This document shows positions 23,848 through 32,340 of a DNA stretch of 36,727 nucleotides, in pieces (within the stretch, counting starts at the first letter, position 1; every line of letters begins with the position of its first letter). Source of the DNA: JAGXQV01 sp964527565 (GTDB taxonomy: Bacteria > Pseudomonadota > Gammaproteobacteria > Burkholderiales > Sulfuricellaceae); NCBI GenBank assembly GCA_964527565.1, contig CAZGOY010000035.1, positions 1-36,727 on the forward strand, written 5' to 3'. Under the pieces are notes generated by a model, which did not search any database, was not told where the DNA came from, and saw only the letters and a program-made list of their open reading frames with translations. The position numbers and the translations under genes are program-made.

Positions 23848-24897
23848 GTGTTCTTCGAAAACGGGGCATTACCGCCCGAAATCAGCGCACTGTTGCAAAC
23901 GGCGGCAGAAATGTGTCCGGCAAGCGCCCTGCATGCCGGACACATTTTGGGAACGCTCAGCCGCACCTGGACGAACGCCACGAACAGCGGAGGCATTACC
24001 GCCGCAAGCCTGCTGACCCCTGGTGGTTACCCGCTGGAATTTACCTTCCGCTCCGGTTCCAGCAACCTCAGCTATACCGCCGACCCCGGATTGCCCCAGG
24101 CAATCGTCGCGGAAAAGTGGCGGCTTATCCACGCGCTTGACGGCAAACTCGGCATCCAGATTCATCCGCTGCTGCCGATGCTGGCCGCCCAGCCCGCGCA
24201 GCAATTCGGGTGCTGGCTGGGTGTCCGCCACCAGCGGGGCGCGCATCGCTTCAAGGTCTATCAGGAGGTGGGGCCGCAAGCCTCCCCCCGGATATTGCAG
24301 CACTTGCGTGGCGCCGTGCCCGGCCTTGCGGATGCGGAGGAAATCTCGCCGAGCCTGCTGGGCGTCATGCCGGGAACCGGCGGCGCAACCGAATATTATT
24401 GCAAGGTCGAGCGCCCCGGCCCGGCCGCGCTGCACAGACTCTATGCTGCAATCGGCAGGGGGCGGCTGCTTCCCTGCGTTATCGATTCTCTTGCCTATCT
24501 CGCCGCACAACCGCAGGAAAAACTACTGGATCGGCTTCGCATCGGCATCAGCTACAGCGTGGCGCCGGAACGTCCGCCCCGCGTCACGCTGTATGCGCAT
24601 GCCTGCCAACTGTTCAACGGCAACCGCCAGACGCGTTTGCGCTGGCTGGGCCTGGTACGCCAACTTGGCGGAGAAGCGGCGCTATACGAGCAACTGACCC
24701 GCGCATTTGAGGAAGACGAACCGCCGGACATCCTGCACGGCTTGGTCGGCATCGGCATAACCGAAACGGGACGCATCGAATGCTCGCTCGGATTAAGGCC
24801 GTTTATTCCCAATGCCGGGAAGACCGCCAGCCATGCCTTTCCAGCGCTGCATTGCGCGCCCTTTCGCCTGCGTAAACCGGAGGGGGGGCCGAGGTAG
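23848..24897 (+). CDS. Possible ABBA-fold (DMATS-like) prenyltransferase, last gene of the toxin operon
   Basis: A 349-aa protein starting at GTG 23848; ATG 23911 is a less likely alternative, and the ribosome-binding site is weak, so coupling to the preceding gene (19 bp away) is likely. The pattern TPGGYPLEFTF (57-67, Glu64) resembles the D-G-x-P-x-E-x-S motif that carries the catalytic Glu in dimethylallyl-tryptophan-synthase-type enzymes. It is followed by four alternating helix/strand-pair units with basic residues on strands (HRFKVYQEV, EYYCKVERP, PRVTLYAHA, GRIECSLGLRPF), as in the alpha-beta-beta-alpha barrel. If correct it would transfer a prenyl group to an aromatic substrate, possibly a co-product or a modified peptide. 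The resemblance is a pattern match only; a novel fold cannot be excluded. Confidence 0.45.
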   Translation: MFFENGALPPEISALLQTAAEMCPASALHAGHILGTLSRTWTNATNSGGITAASLLTPGGYPLEFTFRSGSSNLSYTADPGLPQAIVAEKWRLIHALDGKLGIQIHPLLPMLAAQPAQQFGCWLGVRHQRGAHRFKVYQEVGPQASPRILQHLRGAVPGLADAEEISPSLLGVMPGTGGATEYYCKVERPGPAALHRLYAAIGRGRLLPCVIDSLAYLAAQPQEKLLDRLRIGISYSVAPERPPRVTLYAHACQLFNGNRQTRLRWLGLVRQLGGEAALYEQLTRAFEEDEPPDILHGLVGIGITETGRIECSLGLRPFIPNAGKTASHAFPALHCAPFRLRKPEGGPR

Positions 24898-24919
24898 ACA
24901 CGCTGGAGTGACCTCCCAT

Positions 24920-24950
24920 ATCACGTAAATGCAACGTGACTGGCTACTAG
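24920..24950. repeat. Second copy of the 28-bp sequence preceding the toxin-operon lux box, with a lux half-site
   Basis: Positions 24920-24947 match 18001-18028 at 23 of 28 positions without gaps; both end in ACTGGCTAC. At 24944-24950 the sequence CTACTAG equals one half of the lux box, but the other half is missing. The two copies bracket the whole toxin operon. Confidence 0.65.
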
Positions 24951-24993
24951 CTTTTATCAGCAATAGGCAGTACTTTTACGCTACATTTCTGGG

Positions 24994-25017
24994 CTGGGTA
25001 GATCACTGGGTAGATCA
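24994..25017 (+). promoter_or_regulatory. Perfect 12-bp tandem repeat abutting the RHH gene, possible operator
   Basis: CTGGGTAGATCA occurs twice in direct tandem (24994-25005 and 25006-25017), one base before the ATG of the ribbon-helix-helix protein. RHH proteins commonly bind tandem short repeats to repress their own operon, so this is a candidate operator that would also cover the ribosome-binding site. Confidence 0.55.
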
Positions 25018-25018
25018 A

Positions 25019-25198
25019 ATGTCACGTTTGAAGGAAGAGAAACTCTTTATTCGCACCTCTGCGGAAATCAAACCATTGCTGCGCATGGCAGCCGAACGGG
25101 AACGCCGTTCCGTTGCCTTGATGATTGAGGTGCTGATCGCGCAACATGGTCGTGCTGGGAACAGCCCCGCAAGCAACGAATATGCGGGGGGAGCCTGA
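25019..25198 (+). CDS. Small ribbon-helix-helix-like DNA-binding protein
   Basis: A 59-aa protein from ATG 25019. LFIRTSAEIKPLLRMAAERERRSVALMIEVLI (9-40) has the RHH layout: one strand with alternating contacts, helix, a short turn with Ser, then a second helix. The C-terminal tail is polar and Gly/Ala-rich. A longer frame to 24929 would add an unlikely aromatic leader and was not used. It ends one base before the PHP-ATPase gene, so it is the first gene of a three-gene operon and may serve as its repressor or antitoxin-like regulator. Confidence 0.72.
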   Translation: MSRLKEEKLFIRTSAEIKPLLRMAAERERRSVALMIEVLIAQHGRAGNSPASNEYAGGA

Positions 25199-25199
25199 C

Positions 25200-28043
25200 A
25201 TGACCACCACGCGGCAATTTTGGAACCATCCCGGCGCGCGTTGGTGGAAGTTCGACTTTCATACCCATACGCCAGCCTCCATGGATACGGACGCATGGCA
25301 ACGCGCTATCGGCACAGCGGATGAGTTGACACCCGAAACATGGCTGCTCAAGTACATGGCCGCCAAAATCGACTGTGTCGCGATTACCGATCACAACAGC
25401 GGTGCCTGGGTAGATAAATTGAAGGCCGCGTACACCGCCATGCAGGCCGCCCCACCGGCGGGGTTCCGCGAGTTGCACCTGTTCCCCGGCGTGGAGATTT
25501 CGGTCAATGGCGGCTTTCATTTGCTGGCGATCTTCGCTACTGATGCCGCAACCAGCGACATTGATTCCTTGTTGGGCAAAGTTGACTACAGTGGCACCAA
25601 AGGGGACAGCGATGGCGTAACACGCCGGAGCGCGGGGGATGTCGTGCAGGCCGTATTGGATGCCGGCGCGATTCCGATTCCGGCGCACACGGACGACAAA
25701 AAAGGATTGCTGCAACTCAAGGCGGCAGGCGCGCTTCAGTCTGTGATCGACCATCACACCTTGAAACAAGTGCTCGACAACAGCGGCATTTTGGCGATGG
25801 AGGTGGTGAACCCGGCGACACCCAAACCATCCGCATACAGCCAAGCGAAGCTGAACTGGGCGGAGGTCATCGGATCGGATTGCCATTCATTTAAGGGCGC
25901 CGCCGTGCCCGGCTCGCGCTACACCTGGGTCAAGATGGCGCACCCTTCGCTGGAGGGGCTGCGGCTCGCCTTGCTGGATGGGCAAGGGGTTTCGATCCGG
26001 CGTAGCGATGATGGCGAGCCGTTTTTCCCCTTTGACAAGCCGGAGCACTTCATCGAGTCCATCGAAATCACCGACGCCCGGTTCATGGGGCGCGGCAATC
26101 AACCCGCGCTTCTTAACTTCAACCCTTACTTCAACGCGCTGGTGGGGGGGCGGGGCACGGGAAAATCCACGGTGATCCATGGCCTGCGCCTAGTGTATCG
26201 ACGAAAAGACGAGCTTGTCGAAGGCAGCGAAGCATACGAAACATTCGATCGTTTCGTTAATGGGGAGAAAAGCCGCAATGAAAAAGGCGGATTGCTTGCG
26301 GTCACACAGATTACGCTGATAGTAAGCCGCGACGGCATCCGGCATCGCCTACGCTGGCCGACAGACGGTGAAAACCCCGTCGTCGAGGAATGGGACAATG
26401 GCGCCGCGCAGTGGCAGGTCTCCGCCAGCCAGGCCATCACCGAGCAGCGCTTCCCGGTGCGCCTGTTCAGCCAGGGGCAGATCGCTGCGCTGACCGATGA
26501 GGGTCGCCAGGCATTGTTGAAGGTCATCGATGAAGCGGCGGAAATGGACGTTACAAAAACCGCTTTCAAGGAAGCCCGGCACAGCTTTTTGGCGACCCGC
26601 GCCAAATTGCGCGAACTGGACGGCAAGTTGCAGGGGCGTGAGGCGCTAAACCTGAGCCTGCAAGACATCCAGCGGAAACTGGCCCGCTTCGAGGCAGCGC
26701 ATCACGCCGAGGTTTTGAAGGCCTATCAGCGCACCAGCCGCCAGACCCGCGAAATGGAACGGCAGTTTGATTCGGCAACGGAACTTGTCACTCGCCTGCG
26801 CACCGTGGCGGAAGACCTCCTTGCCGAGGATTTGCCGGACGGCCTGTTTGACCCGGCAGAGGATAGAGAGGCGTTGACCATGCTACAAAGCCTTGCACAA
26901 GCCATCTCCCAAGCCAGAATGGGGGTTGAAACTGTTGCCAAGGCGCTGGAGAAACAAAATTCCGCGCTGAAAATACAATTCGCCGGAAGCCCTTGGCAGG
27001 GCAAGTCAAACCAAGCCAAAGCGGCGTATGAAACGCTGAAAGCCGATTTGCTGACTCAAGGGGTCAGCGATCCCAGCGAGTACGGGCGTCTGGTGCAGGA
27101 AAAGCAGCGCCTGGAAATGGAGGGGAAGCAGTTGGACGCTCTCCAGAAACAATTCGATGACATGAAGGAGCAAGCCAAGGCGCAACGTGATGGCGTATGG
27201 CAGGCGCGCCGGGCAATAAGCGCCAATAGGGAGGATTTCCTGCAACGCACCCTGGCGGATAACCGTTTCGTGCGCATACGCCTGATCCCTTATGGGCGCG
27301 ATGCGCAAATGGCAGAGCGCTCACTACGCGACATGCTGGGAACGCCGGACAAATTCAAGGAAGACATCTATGTCGAAGCGCAGGGCGATACTCAAGCCAA
27401 GGGGCTGATTGCCGACTTGCTGCTAGACGCCGAGTTGATTGAGAAGCCTGACGAACCCGACACCCCTCAATTTGAAGACGGAATCGAGCAGCTACAGATG
27501 CGTTTGGCAAAGACTTGCAAAGGTGAGGACGAATTGGGCGCATGGTTCAACAAATATCTGTCTGGAGAGGCCGCCAAACAGCCTGACCTGATTGACCGCA
27601 TCCTGTGCTGGTTCCCCGAGGACGGCTTGCGGGTGGAATACAGCCGCAAGGGCGACGGACGGGACTTCCAGTCGATCGGACAGGCGTCCGCCGGTCAGCG
27701 GGCGGCCGCCATGCTGGCCTTCCTGCTCGCCCACGGCGACGAACCGCTGGTTCTCGACCAACCCGAGGACGACCTGGACAACCACTTGATCTACGAACTG
27801 GTCGTCCAGCAAATTCGCGCCAACAAGCAGCGTCGGCAGCTCATCATCGTGACTCATAACCCGAATATCGTGGTCAATGGCGATGCGGAGTGGATTCATG
27901 CGCTGGACTTCAACCACCAGTGCTACGTCACACAAAGCGGATCGTTGCAGAACCAAGCCATGCGCGATGAGATTTGCAAGGTGATGGAAGGGGGCAAGGA
28001 TGCCTTTGAGCGCCGTTACCAGCGCCTGGGAAGGATGGTTTAA
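25200..28043 (+). CDS. PHP-domain plus SMC-like ATPase (TrlF family)
   Basis: A 947-aa fusion. An N-terminal PHP phosphoesterase domain (about 15-260) has its metal ligands in FDFHTHT (His21, His23), AITDHNS, the VEISVNGGFHLLAIF segment, IPIPAHTD and IGSDCHS. Then comes an SMC/RecF-like ATPase split by a long coiled coil: Walker A GGRGTGKST (316-324), coiled coil about 450-700 with many Glu/Lys/Gln, signature SAGQRAAAML, Walker B PLVLDQPEDDLDN and switch VTHNPN. This combination is found in TrlF-type AAA-like ATPases, where the ATPase is thought to gate a nuclease or phosphatase. Both catalytic halves look intact. Start ATG 25200 is one base after the RHH gene stop; it ends two bases before the AlbA_2 gene. 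A defence or nucleic-acid-processing role is inferred from architecture and context. Confidence 0.85.
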   Translation: MTTTRQFWNHPGARWWKFDFHTHTPASMDTDAWQRAIGTADELTPETWLLKYMAAKIDCVAITDHNSGAWVDKLKAAYTAMQAAPPAGFRELHLFPGVEISVNGGFHLLAIFATDAATSDIDSLLGKVDYSGTKGDSDGVTRRSAGDVVQAVLDAGAIPIPAHTDDKKGLLQLKAAGALQSVIDHHTLKQVLDNSGILAMEVVNPATPKPSAYSQAKLNWAEVIGSDCHSFKGAAVPGSRYTWVKMAHPSLEGLRLALLDGQGVSIRRSDDGEPFFPFDKPEHFIESIEITDARFMGRGNQPALLNFNPYFNALVGGRGTGKSTVIHGLRLVYRRKDELVEGSEAYETFDRFVNGEKSRNEKGGLLAVTQITLIVSRDGIRHRLRWPTDGENPVVEEWDNGAAQWQVSASQAITEQRFPVRLFSQGQIAALTDEGRQALLKVIDEAAEMDVTKTAFKEARHSFLATRAKLRELDGKLQGREALNLSLQDIQRKLARFEAAHHAEVLKAYQRTSRQTREMERQFDSATELVTRLRTVAEDLLAEDLPDGLFDPAEDREALTMLQSLAQAISQARMGVETVAKALEKQNSALKIQFAGSPWQGKSNQAKAAYETLKADLLTQGVSDPSEYGRLVQEKQRLEMEGKQLDALQKQFDDMKEQAKAQRDGVWQARRAISANREDFLQRTLADNRFVRIRLIPYGRDAQMAERSLRDMLGTPDKFKEDIYVEAQGDTQAKGLIADLLLDAELIEKPDEPDTPQFEDGIEQLQMRLAKTCKGEDELGAWFNKYLSGEAAKQPDLIDRILCWFPEDGLRVEYSRKGDGRDFQSIGQASAGQRAAAMLAFLLAHGDEPLVLDQPEDDLDNHLIYELVVQQIRANKQRRQLIIVTHNPNIVVNGDAEWIHALDFNHQCYVTQSGSLQNQAMRDEICKVMEGGKDAFERRYQRLGRMV

Positions 28044-28045
28044 GC

Positions 28046-29308
28046 ATGTTCGACAATCCTGCTGGTTTGATAGAGAAAATTCGCTTGGGCGAAGACACCT
28101 TCCTCGAACTGAAAGAGGTTCGTTTTGCCGGCAACAAGGTCACCGCTCCCCACCGCGACTCCCTGGCCGACGAACTGGCCGCTTTTGCCAACAGCCATGG
28201 CGGTATCTGCCTGCTGGGCGTGGATGATGAGCGGGAAATATTAGGTATTGCGGTGGAACGCCTGGATGTCGTGGAAGAATTCGTGCGTGAGCTTTGCGTC
28301 ACCGCCATCACGCCGCCGCTGGCGCCGATCATCGAACGGCTGAGCCTGCCCTCCAGCACCGGCGAGATGGTGCCGGTCATCAAAATCGAAGTGCCGCGCA
28401 GCCTGTTCGTGCACAAAAGCCCCGGCGGCTACCGGCATCGCGTCGGTAGCGCCAAGCGTGAAATGGCGCCCGACTACCTTGCTCGACTCTTCCAGCAACG
28501 CAGTCAGGTGCGCATCATCCGCTTTGACGAACAGCCTGTTCCCGGTGCCACGCTTGATGATTTGTCCCCGGCTCTCTGGCAACGTTTTGGCAGTCCGAGG
28601 GTAAGCGACAGCCGCGAAGTGCTGCTGGACAAGCTGGCGATGGCACGGAAGGATGCCGACAGCATAATGCGTCCCACCATTGCCGGATTGTTGATGGCAA
28701 ACACGGATGCGCGCCTCTGGCTCCCCAATGCGTTCATTCAGGCGGTCGCCTATCGCGGAACCAAAGTGCTGCCGCAAGGAGATCACGCTTATCAGATTGA
28801 TGCCCAGGACATTACCGGCCCTCTGGATCAACAAGTTCTGGATGCTTGTCACTTCGTCAGGAAAAACATGCGGGTGACAGCCCGCAAGCAGGATGGGCGG
28901 CATGACCTCCCCCAATTTGACCTGACCGCCGTATTCGAGGCGTTGGTCAATGCCGTTGCCCATCGCGATTACTCCATTTACGGGGCCAAAATCCGCTTGC
29001 GGCTGTTTGCTGATCGCCTGGAACTCTACTCTCCGGGCGCTATTCCTAACACGATGACCGTGGAAAGCCTACCCTACCGGCAGGCCGCCAGAAACGAAGC
29101 GATTACCAGTTTGCTGGCCAAATGCCAAGTTCCCGAAAACGAGCGCACACTTTCCAGCCGTAGTTCAATGATGGACAAGCGTGGCGAGGGCGTGCAGATC
29201 ATTCTGGACAGCAGCGAGTGTTTGTCCGGCAAGCGTCCGCATTATCGGTTGGTGGATGATTCAGAGTTGCTGCTGGTGATACCCGCTGCATCGAACGTTC
29301 CCGGTTGA
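28046..29308 (+). CDS. AlbA_2 / GHKL ATP-binding domain protein, partner of the PHP-ATPase
   Basis: A 420-aa protein. The AlbA_2 (Schlafen-type) domain at about 12-130 shows LELKEVRFAGNKV and AFANSHGGICLLGVDDE. The C-terminal GHKL-type ATPase region has FEALVNAVAHRDYSIYGAKI (about 296-315), the LYSPGAI box and RGEGVQIIL. It starts two bases after the PHP-ATPase stop, so the three genes form one operon. It differs from the AlbA_2 protein at 1408-3333 in length and lacks that protein's winged-helix tail and repeats. Schlafen-AlbA domains can act as nucleases or bind nucleic acids; no catalytic residue is asserted here. The arrangement suggests a two- or three-component defence module (inference). 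Confidence 0.85.
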   Translation: MFDNPAGLIEKIRLGEDTFLELKEVRFAGNKVTAPHRDSLADELAAFANSHGGICLLGVDDEREILGIAVERLDVVEEFVRELCVTAITPPLAPIIERLSLPSSTGEMVPVIKIEVPRSLFVHKSPGGYRHRVGSAKREMAPDYLARLFQQRSQVRIIRFDEQPVPGATLDDLSPALWQRFGSPRVSDSREVLLDKLAMARKDADSIMRPTIAGLLMANTDARLWLPNAFIQAVAYRGTKVLPQGDHAYQIDAQDITGPLDQQVLDACHFVRKNMRVTARKQDGRHDLPQFDLTAVFEALVNAVAHRDYSIYGAKIRLRLFADRLELYSPGAIPNTMTVESLPYRQAARNEAITSLLAKCQVPENERTLSSRSSMMDKRGEGVQIILDSSECLSGKRPHYRLVDDSELLLVIPAASNVPG

Positions 29309-29396
29309 GCATGCGCCAGTCCGGCCCGACAACGCACCGAAAGCGAGCACCGGGCAACGCTGCAACGGGCCGCGCAGTAGATTTATTCACAGGCGC

Positions 29397-29702
29397 TCAG
29401 GCTGCTTTGCGTTCCGCGCTCCGGTAACCGGACACGAAGCCATCCTCATCCACCCGAAAAACCACCTCGGGATGGCGGCATTGGTTTTTCCGGATCATTT
29501 CGCGCTGATATTCGGGCAGGCAATCTTCGCAATAGTCGTTTCTATTGCGCGTATGCACCCGTTTCGCCATTTGTTGCCATGACACAAACTGCTGTGGCGT
29601 AAGACACTTCGAGATATTGCCCATAATCGACCCAAGCCATTTTTTCGATAGATACGATCTTGGGACCAAGCTGCGTTTTTCAAGTTCCGTAAGACAGCGC
29701 AC
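29397..29702 (-). CDS. Small Cys-rich hypothetical protein downstream of metH
   Basis: A 101-aa ORF starting at GTG 29702; ATG 29624 (75 aa) is an alternative, neither with a strong ribosome-binding site. The C-terminal half contains YCEDCLPEYQREMI followed by NQCRHPEVVFRVDEDGF, a CxxC...C..H pattern compatible with a small zinc finger. It begins 23 bp after the methionine synthase stop on the same strand. I do not recognise a named family; similar short Cys-rich proteins occur in integrated elements. Read-through from metH is the likely expression route. Confidence 0.6.
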   Translation of the reverse strand: MRCLTELEKRSLVPRSYLSKKWLGSIMGNISKCLTPQQFVSWQQMAKRVHTRNRNDYCEDCLPEYQREMIRKNQCRHPEVVFRVDEDGFVSGYRSAERKAA

Positions 29703-29725
29703 CCGCTCAAGGCGACCGCCGACCG

Positions 29726-32296
29726 CTATCTTCCCGCCATCAGCTGATCCATCAGACGCAGCCCCGCGAAGGCATCCTTGGCGTAGTGCACGCCGGGATA
29801 CACCGCGCTACAGTCGGCTTCCACGTATTTGCGCGTGAGCGCCGCGCCGCCGAGGATGACCGGGGTGGACATGCCGAGCTTGTGCATCGCTTCGAGGTTT
29901 TCCTTCATGATGACGGTGGATTTCACCAGCAGGCCGGACATGCCGATGGCGTCGGCGTGATGTTCGTGCGCGGCCTTGAGGATGGCGTCGAGCGGCTGCT
30001 TGATGCCGATGTTGACCACCTTGTAGCCGTTGTTGGTGAGGATGATGTCCACCAGGTTCTTGCCGATGTCGTGCACGTCGCCTTTCACCGTGGCCAGCAC
30101 CATGACCCCCTTGTTGGAACCTTCGGCGCGTTCCATGAAGGGCTCCAGATAGGCCACCGCCGCTTTCATGGTTTCAGCACTTTGCAGCACGAAGGGCAAT
30201 TGCATCTCGCCGCTGCCGAACAGCTCGCCCACCACCTTCATGCCGTCGAGCAGGATGGTGTTGATGACGTCGAGCGGCTTGTGGGTTTTCAGCGCCTCGT
30301 CGAGGTCTGCGGACAACCCCTGCTTGTCGCCGTCGATGATGCGCGCCTTGAGGGCTTCCGCGATGTTGGCCGGCCTAGCCTTGACGGTGGCCGCCACGGT
30401 GACGTCCTTGAACAGGTCGACGTAGGCCAGCAAGGGATCGGGGTTCGAATCCTTGTTTGACTCCTTGTTCAACCCATGATCGGCGCGGCTGCGGTTGAAA
30501 ATCAGGTCTTCCGCCGCCTGCCGGTGGGCCTCGTCGATCTTGTGCAACGGCATGATCTTCGAAACATGGATGATCGCCGCGGTCATGCCGCGCTTCTGCG
30601 CGTGGGCGAGGAACACCGAATTCAATACGTGGCGCGCGGCGGCGTTGAGGCCGAAGCTGATGTTGGACAGCCCCAGCACGATCTGGCATTCCGGCAGTTC
30701 GCGGGCGATGCGCTCGATGGCGTCCAGGGTGTTGATGCCGTGGTTGCGGTCTTCCTCGACACCGGTGCAGATGGTGAAGGTGAGCGGGTCGAACAGCAGG
30801 TCGCTGGCCGGAAGGCCATGTTGCCTGACGGCGAAATCATAGAGACGGTGAGCGATGCGCAGCTTGTCGTCCACCGATTTCGCCATGCCCTGCTCGTCGA
30901 TGGTGAGCGCGACCACCGCCGCGCCGAACTTTTTCGCCAGGCGCAGAACCTGCGCGGGCCTTTCTTCGCCGTCCTCGAAATTGATCGAGTTGATGATGGC
31001 CTTGCCGCCGATCAATTTCAGCGCCGTTTCAATCACCCCGAGTTCGGTGGAATCAATCACCAGCGGCACGGCCACCTGGCCGCGATAGCGCGACACCACC
31101 TCGGTCATGTCGGCGGCCTCCGGGCGCCCGACGTAGGCCACGCACACGTCGAGGGCGTGCGAACCTTCCTTGACCTGCTCGCGGCCGATAGCCACCAGCG
31201 CATCCCAATCCTCGGCATTGAGCAGGTCGCGGAATTTTTTCGAGCCGTTGGCGTTGGAGCGCTCGCCGATGGCGAAAACCGCGTTTTCCTGACGCAGTGC
31301 TACCGCGGAATACAGCGACGACACCGACGGCTCCCACTGCGGGGTGCGCGCCACCGGCGCCTTGTCGGCACGCGCATCCAGCATCTTGCGCACCGCCGCG
31401 ATATGCGCCGGGGTGGTGCCGCAGCAGCCGCCCACCAGATTGATGCCGTCTTCCTCGATGAAACGCCGGTGCCAATCGGCCAGTTCCTGCGGAATTAGCG
31501 GGTACTCGGTCTTGCCGTCCACCAGCATGGGCAGGCCGGCGTTGGGCATCACCGAGATGAAGCCGCGCCAGCGCTCGCCCAAGGCTTTCACATGCTCGGC
31601 CATTTCCGCCGGGCCGGTGGCGCAATTGAGGCCCATGCCGTCGATGTCGAGCGCGTCGAGCGCCACCATCGCCGCATGGATGTCGCTGCCCACCAGCATG
31701 GCACCGGTGGTTTCGATAGTGACCTGGACGAAGATCGGCAAATCTGCGCGCCCCTTTTCGTTACGCGCCAATTTGCAACCATTCACCGCCGCCTTGATGG
31801 TCAGCAAATCCTGGTTGGTTTCCAGCAGGAAAGCGTCAATGCCGCCGTCGATCATGCCGCGCGCCTGCTCGGCATAGGAATCCTCCAGGGAGTCGTAATC
31901 GAGGTGGCCGAGGCTCGCCAGCTTGGTGCCCGGCCCCACCGAGCCGAGCACGAAGCGCGGCCACGCGGGTGTGGCGTATTCGTCGGCCAGCCGGCGCGCA
32001 ATTTCCGCGGCGCGGCGGCTGATTTCGTAGGTCTTGCCGGAAAGACCGAATTCCGCCAGCACCACCTTGTTGGCGCCGAAGGTGTTGGTTTCGACGCAAT
32101 CCGCGCCCGCCGCGAAATAGGCGCGGTGCACGTCCTCGATGAAATCGGGGCGCGTCAGCACCAGCACCTCGGAACAGTTTTCCAGGCCGAGAAAATCTTT
32201 TTCAATATCCCAGTCGCGTGCCTGGATGAGGGTGCCGGTGCCGCCGTCGCACAGCAGGACGTGGCTGCGCAGGCGTTCGAGAAAGGGATGGGTCAT
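29726..32296 (-). CDS. metH: Cobalamin-dependent methionine synthase lacking the reactivation domain
   Basis: An 856-aa enzyme that methylates homocysteine using methyl-tetrahydrofolate and cobalamin. The homocysteine-binding domain comes first (about 1-320, zinc ligands Cys225 in LNCATGP and Cys291/Cys292 in GGCCGTTP). The pterin-binding domain follows (about 345-615, with IGERSNANGSKKF and VIDSTELGVIETALKLIGG). The cobalamin-binding part is about 650-856 (DVHDIGKN, lower ligand His742, and GMSGLLVKSTVIM). The protein ends right after the B12 domain at MDQLMAGR, so the ~330-residue AdoMet-dependent reactivation domain of the Escherichia coli enzyme (1227 aa) is absent. ATG 32296 (GGAAA upstream) is preferred over 32344, which overlaps higA. 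Reactivation must come from a separate protein not in this window, or another mechanism. Confidence 0.96.
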   Translation of the reverse strand: MTHPFLERLRSHVLLCDGGTGTLIQARDWDIEKDFLGLENCSEVLVLTRPDFIEDVHRAYFAAGADCVETNTFGANKVVLAEFGLSGKTYEISRRAAEIARRLADEYATPAWPRFVLGSVGPGTKLASLGHLDYDSLEDSYAEQARGMIDGGIDAFLLETNQDLLTIKAAVNGCKLARNEKGRADLPIFVQVTIETTGAMLVGSDIHAAMVALDALDIDGMGLNCATGPAEMAEHVKALGERWRGFISVMPNAGLPMLVDGKTEYPLIPQELADWHRRFIEEDGINLVGGCCGTTPAHIAAVRKMLDARADKAPVARTPQWEPSVSSLYSAVALRQENAVFAIGERSNANGSKKFRDLLNAEDWDALVAIGREQVKEGSHALDVCVAYVGRPEAADMTEVVSRYRGQVAVPLVIDSTELGVIETALKLIGGKAIINSINFEDGEERPAQVLRLAKKFGAAVVALTIDEQGMAKSVDDKLRIAHRLYDFAVRQHGLPASDLLFDPLTFTICTGVEEDRNHGINTLDAIERIARELPECQIVLGLSNISFGLNAAARHVLNSVFLAHAQKRGMTAAIIHVSKIMPLHKIDEAHRQAAEDLIFNRSRADHGLNKESNKDSNPDPLLAYVDLFKDVTVAATVKARPANIAEALKARIIDGDKQGLSADLDEALKTHKPLDVINTILLDGMKVVGELFGSGEMQLPFVLQSAETMKAAVAYLEPFMERAEGSNKGVMVLATVKGDVHDIGKNLVDIILTNNGYKVVNIGIKQPLDAILKAAHEHHADAIGMSGLLVKSTVIMKENLEAMHKLGMSTPVILGGAALTRKYVEADCSAVYPGVHYAKDAFAGLRLMDQLMAGR

Positions 32297-32340
32297 GAGA
32301 TTTCCGTGGCTATTATTGGGGGGAGGACTTTTACGCTTGG

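Noticed and set aside
24929..25018. Upstream in-frame start for the RHH gene
   Set aside because: It adds 30 mainly aromatic residues and runs through the lux half-site and the tandem operator repeat; no good ribosome-binding site.
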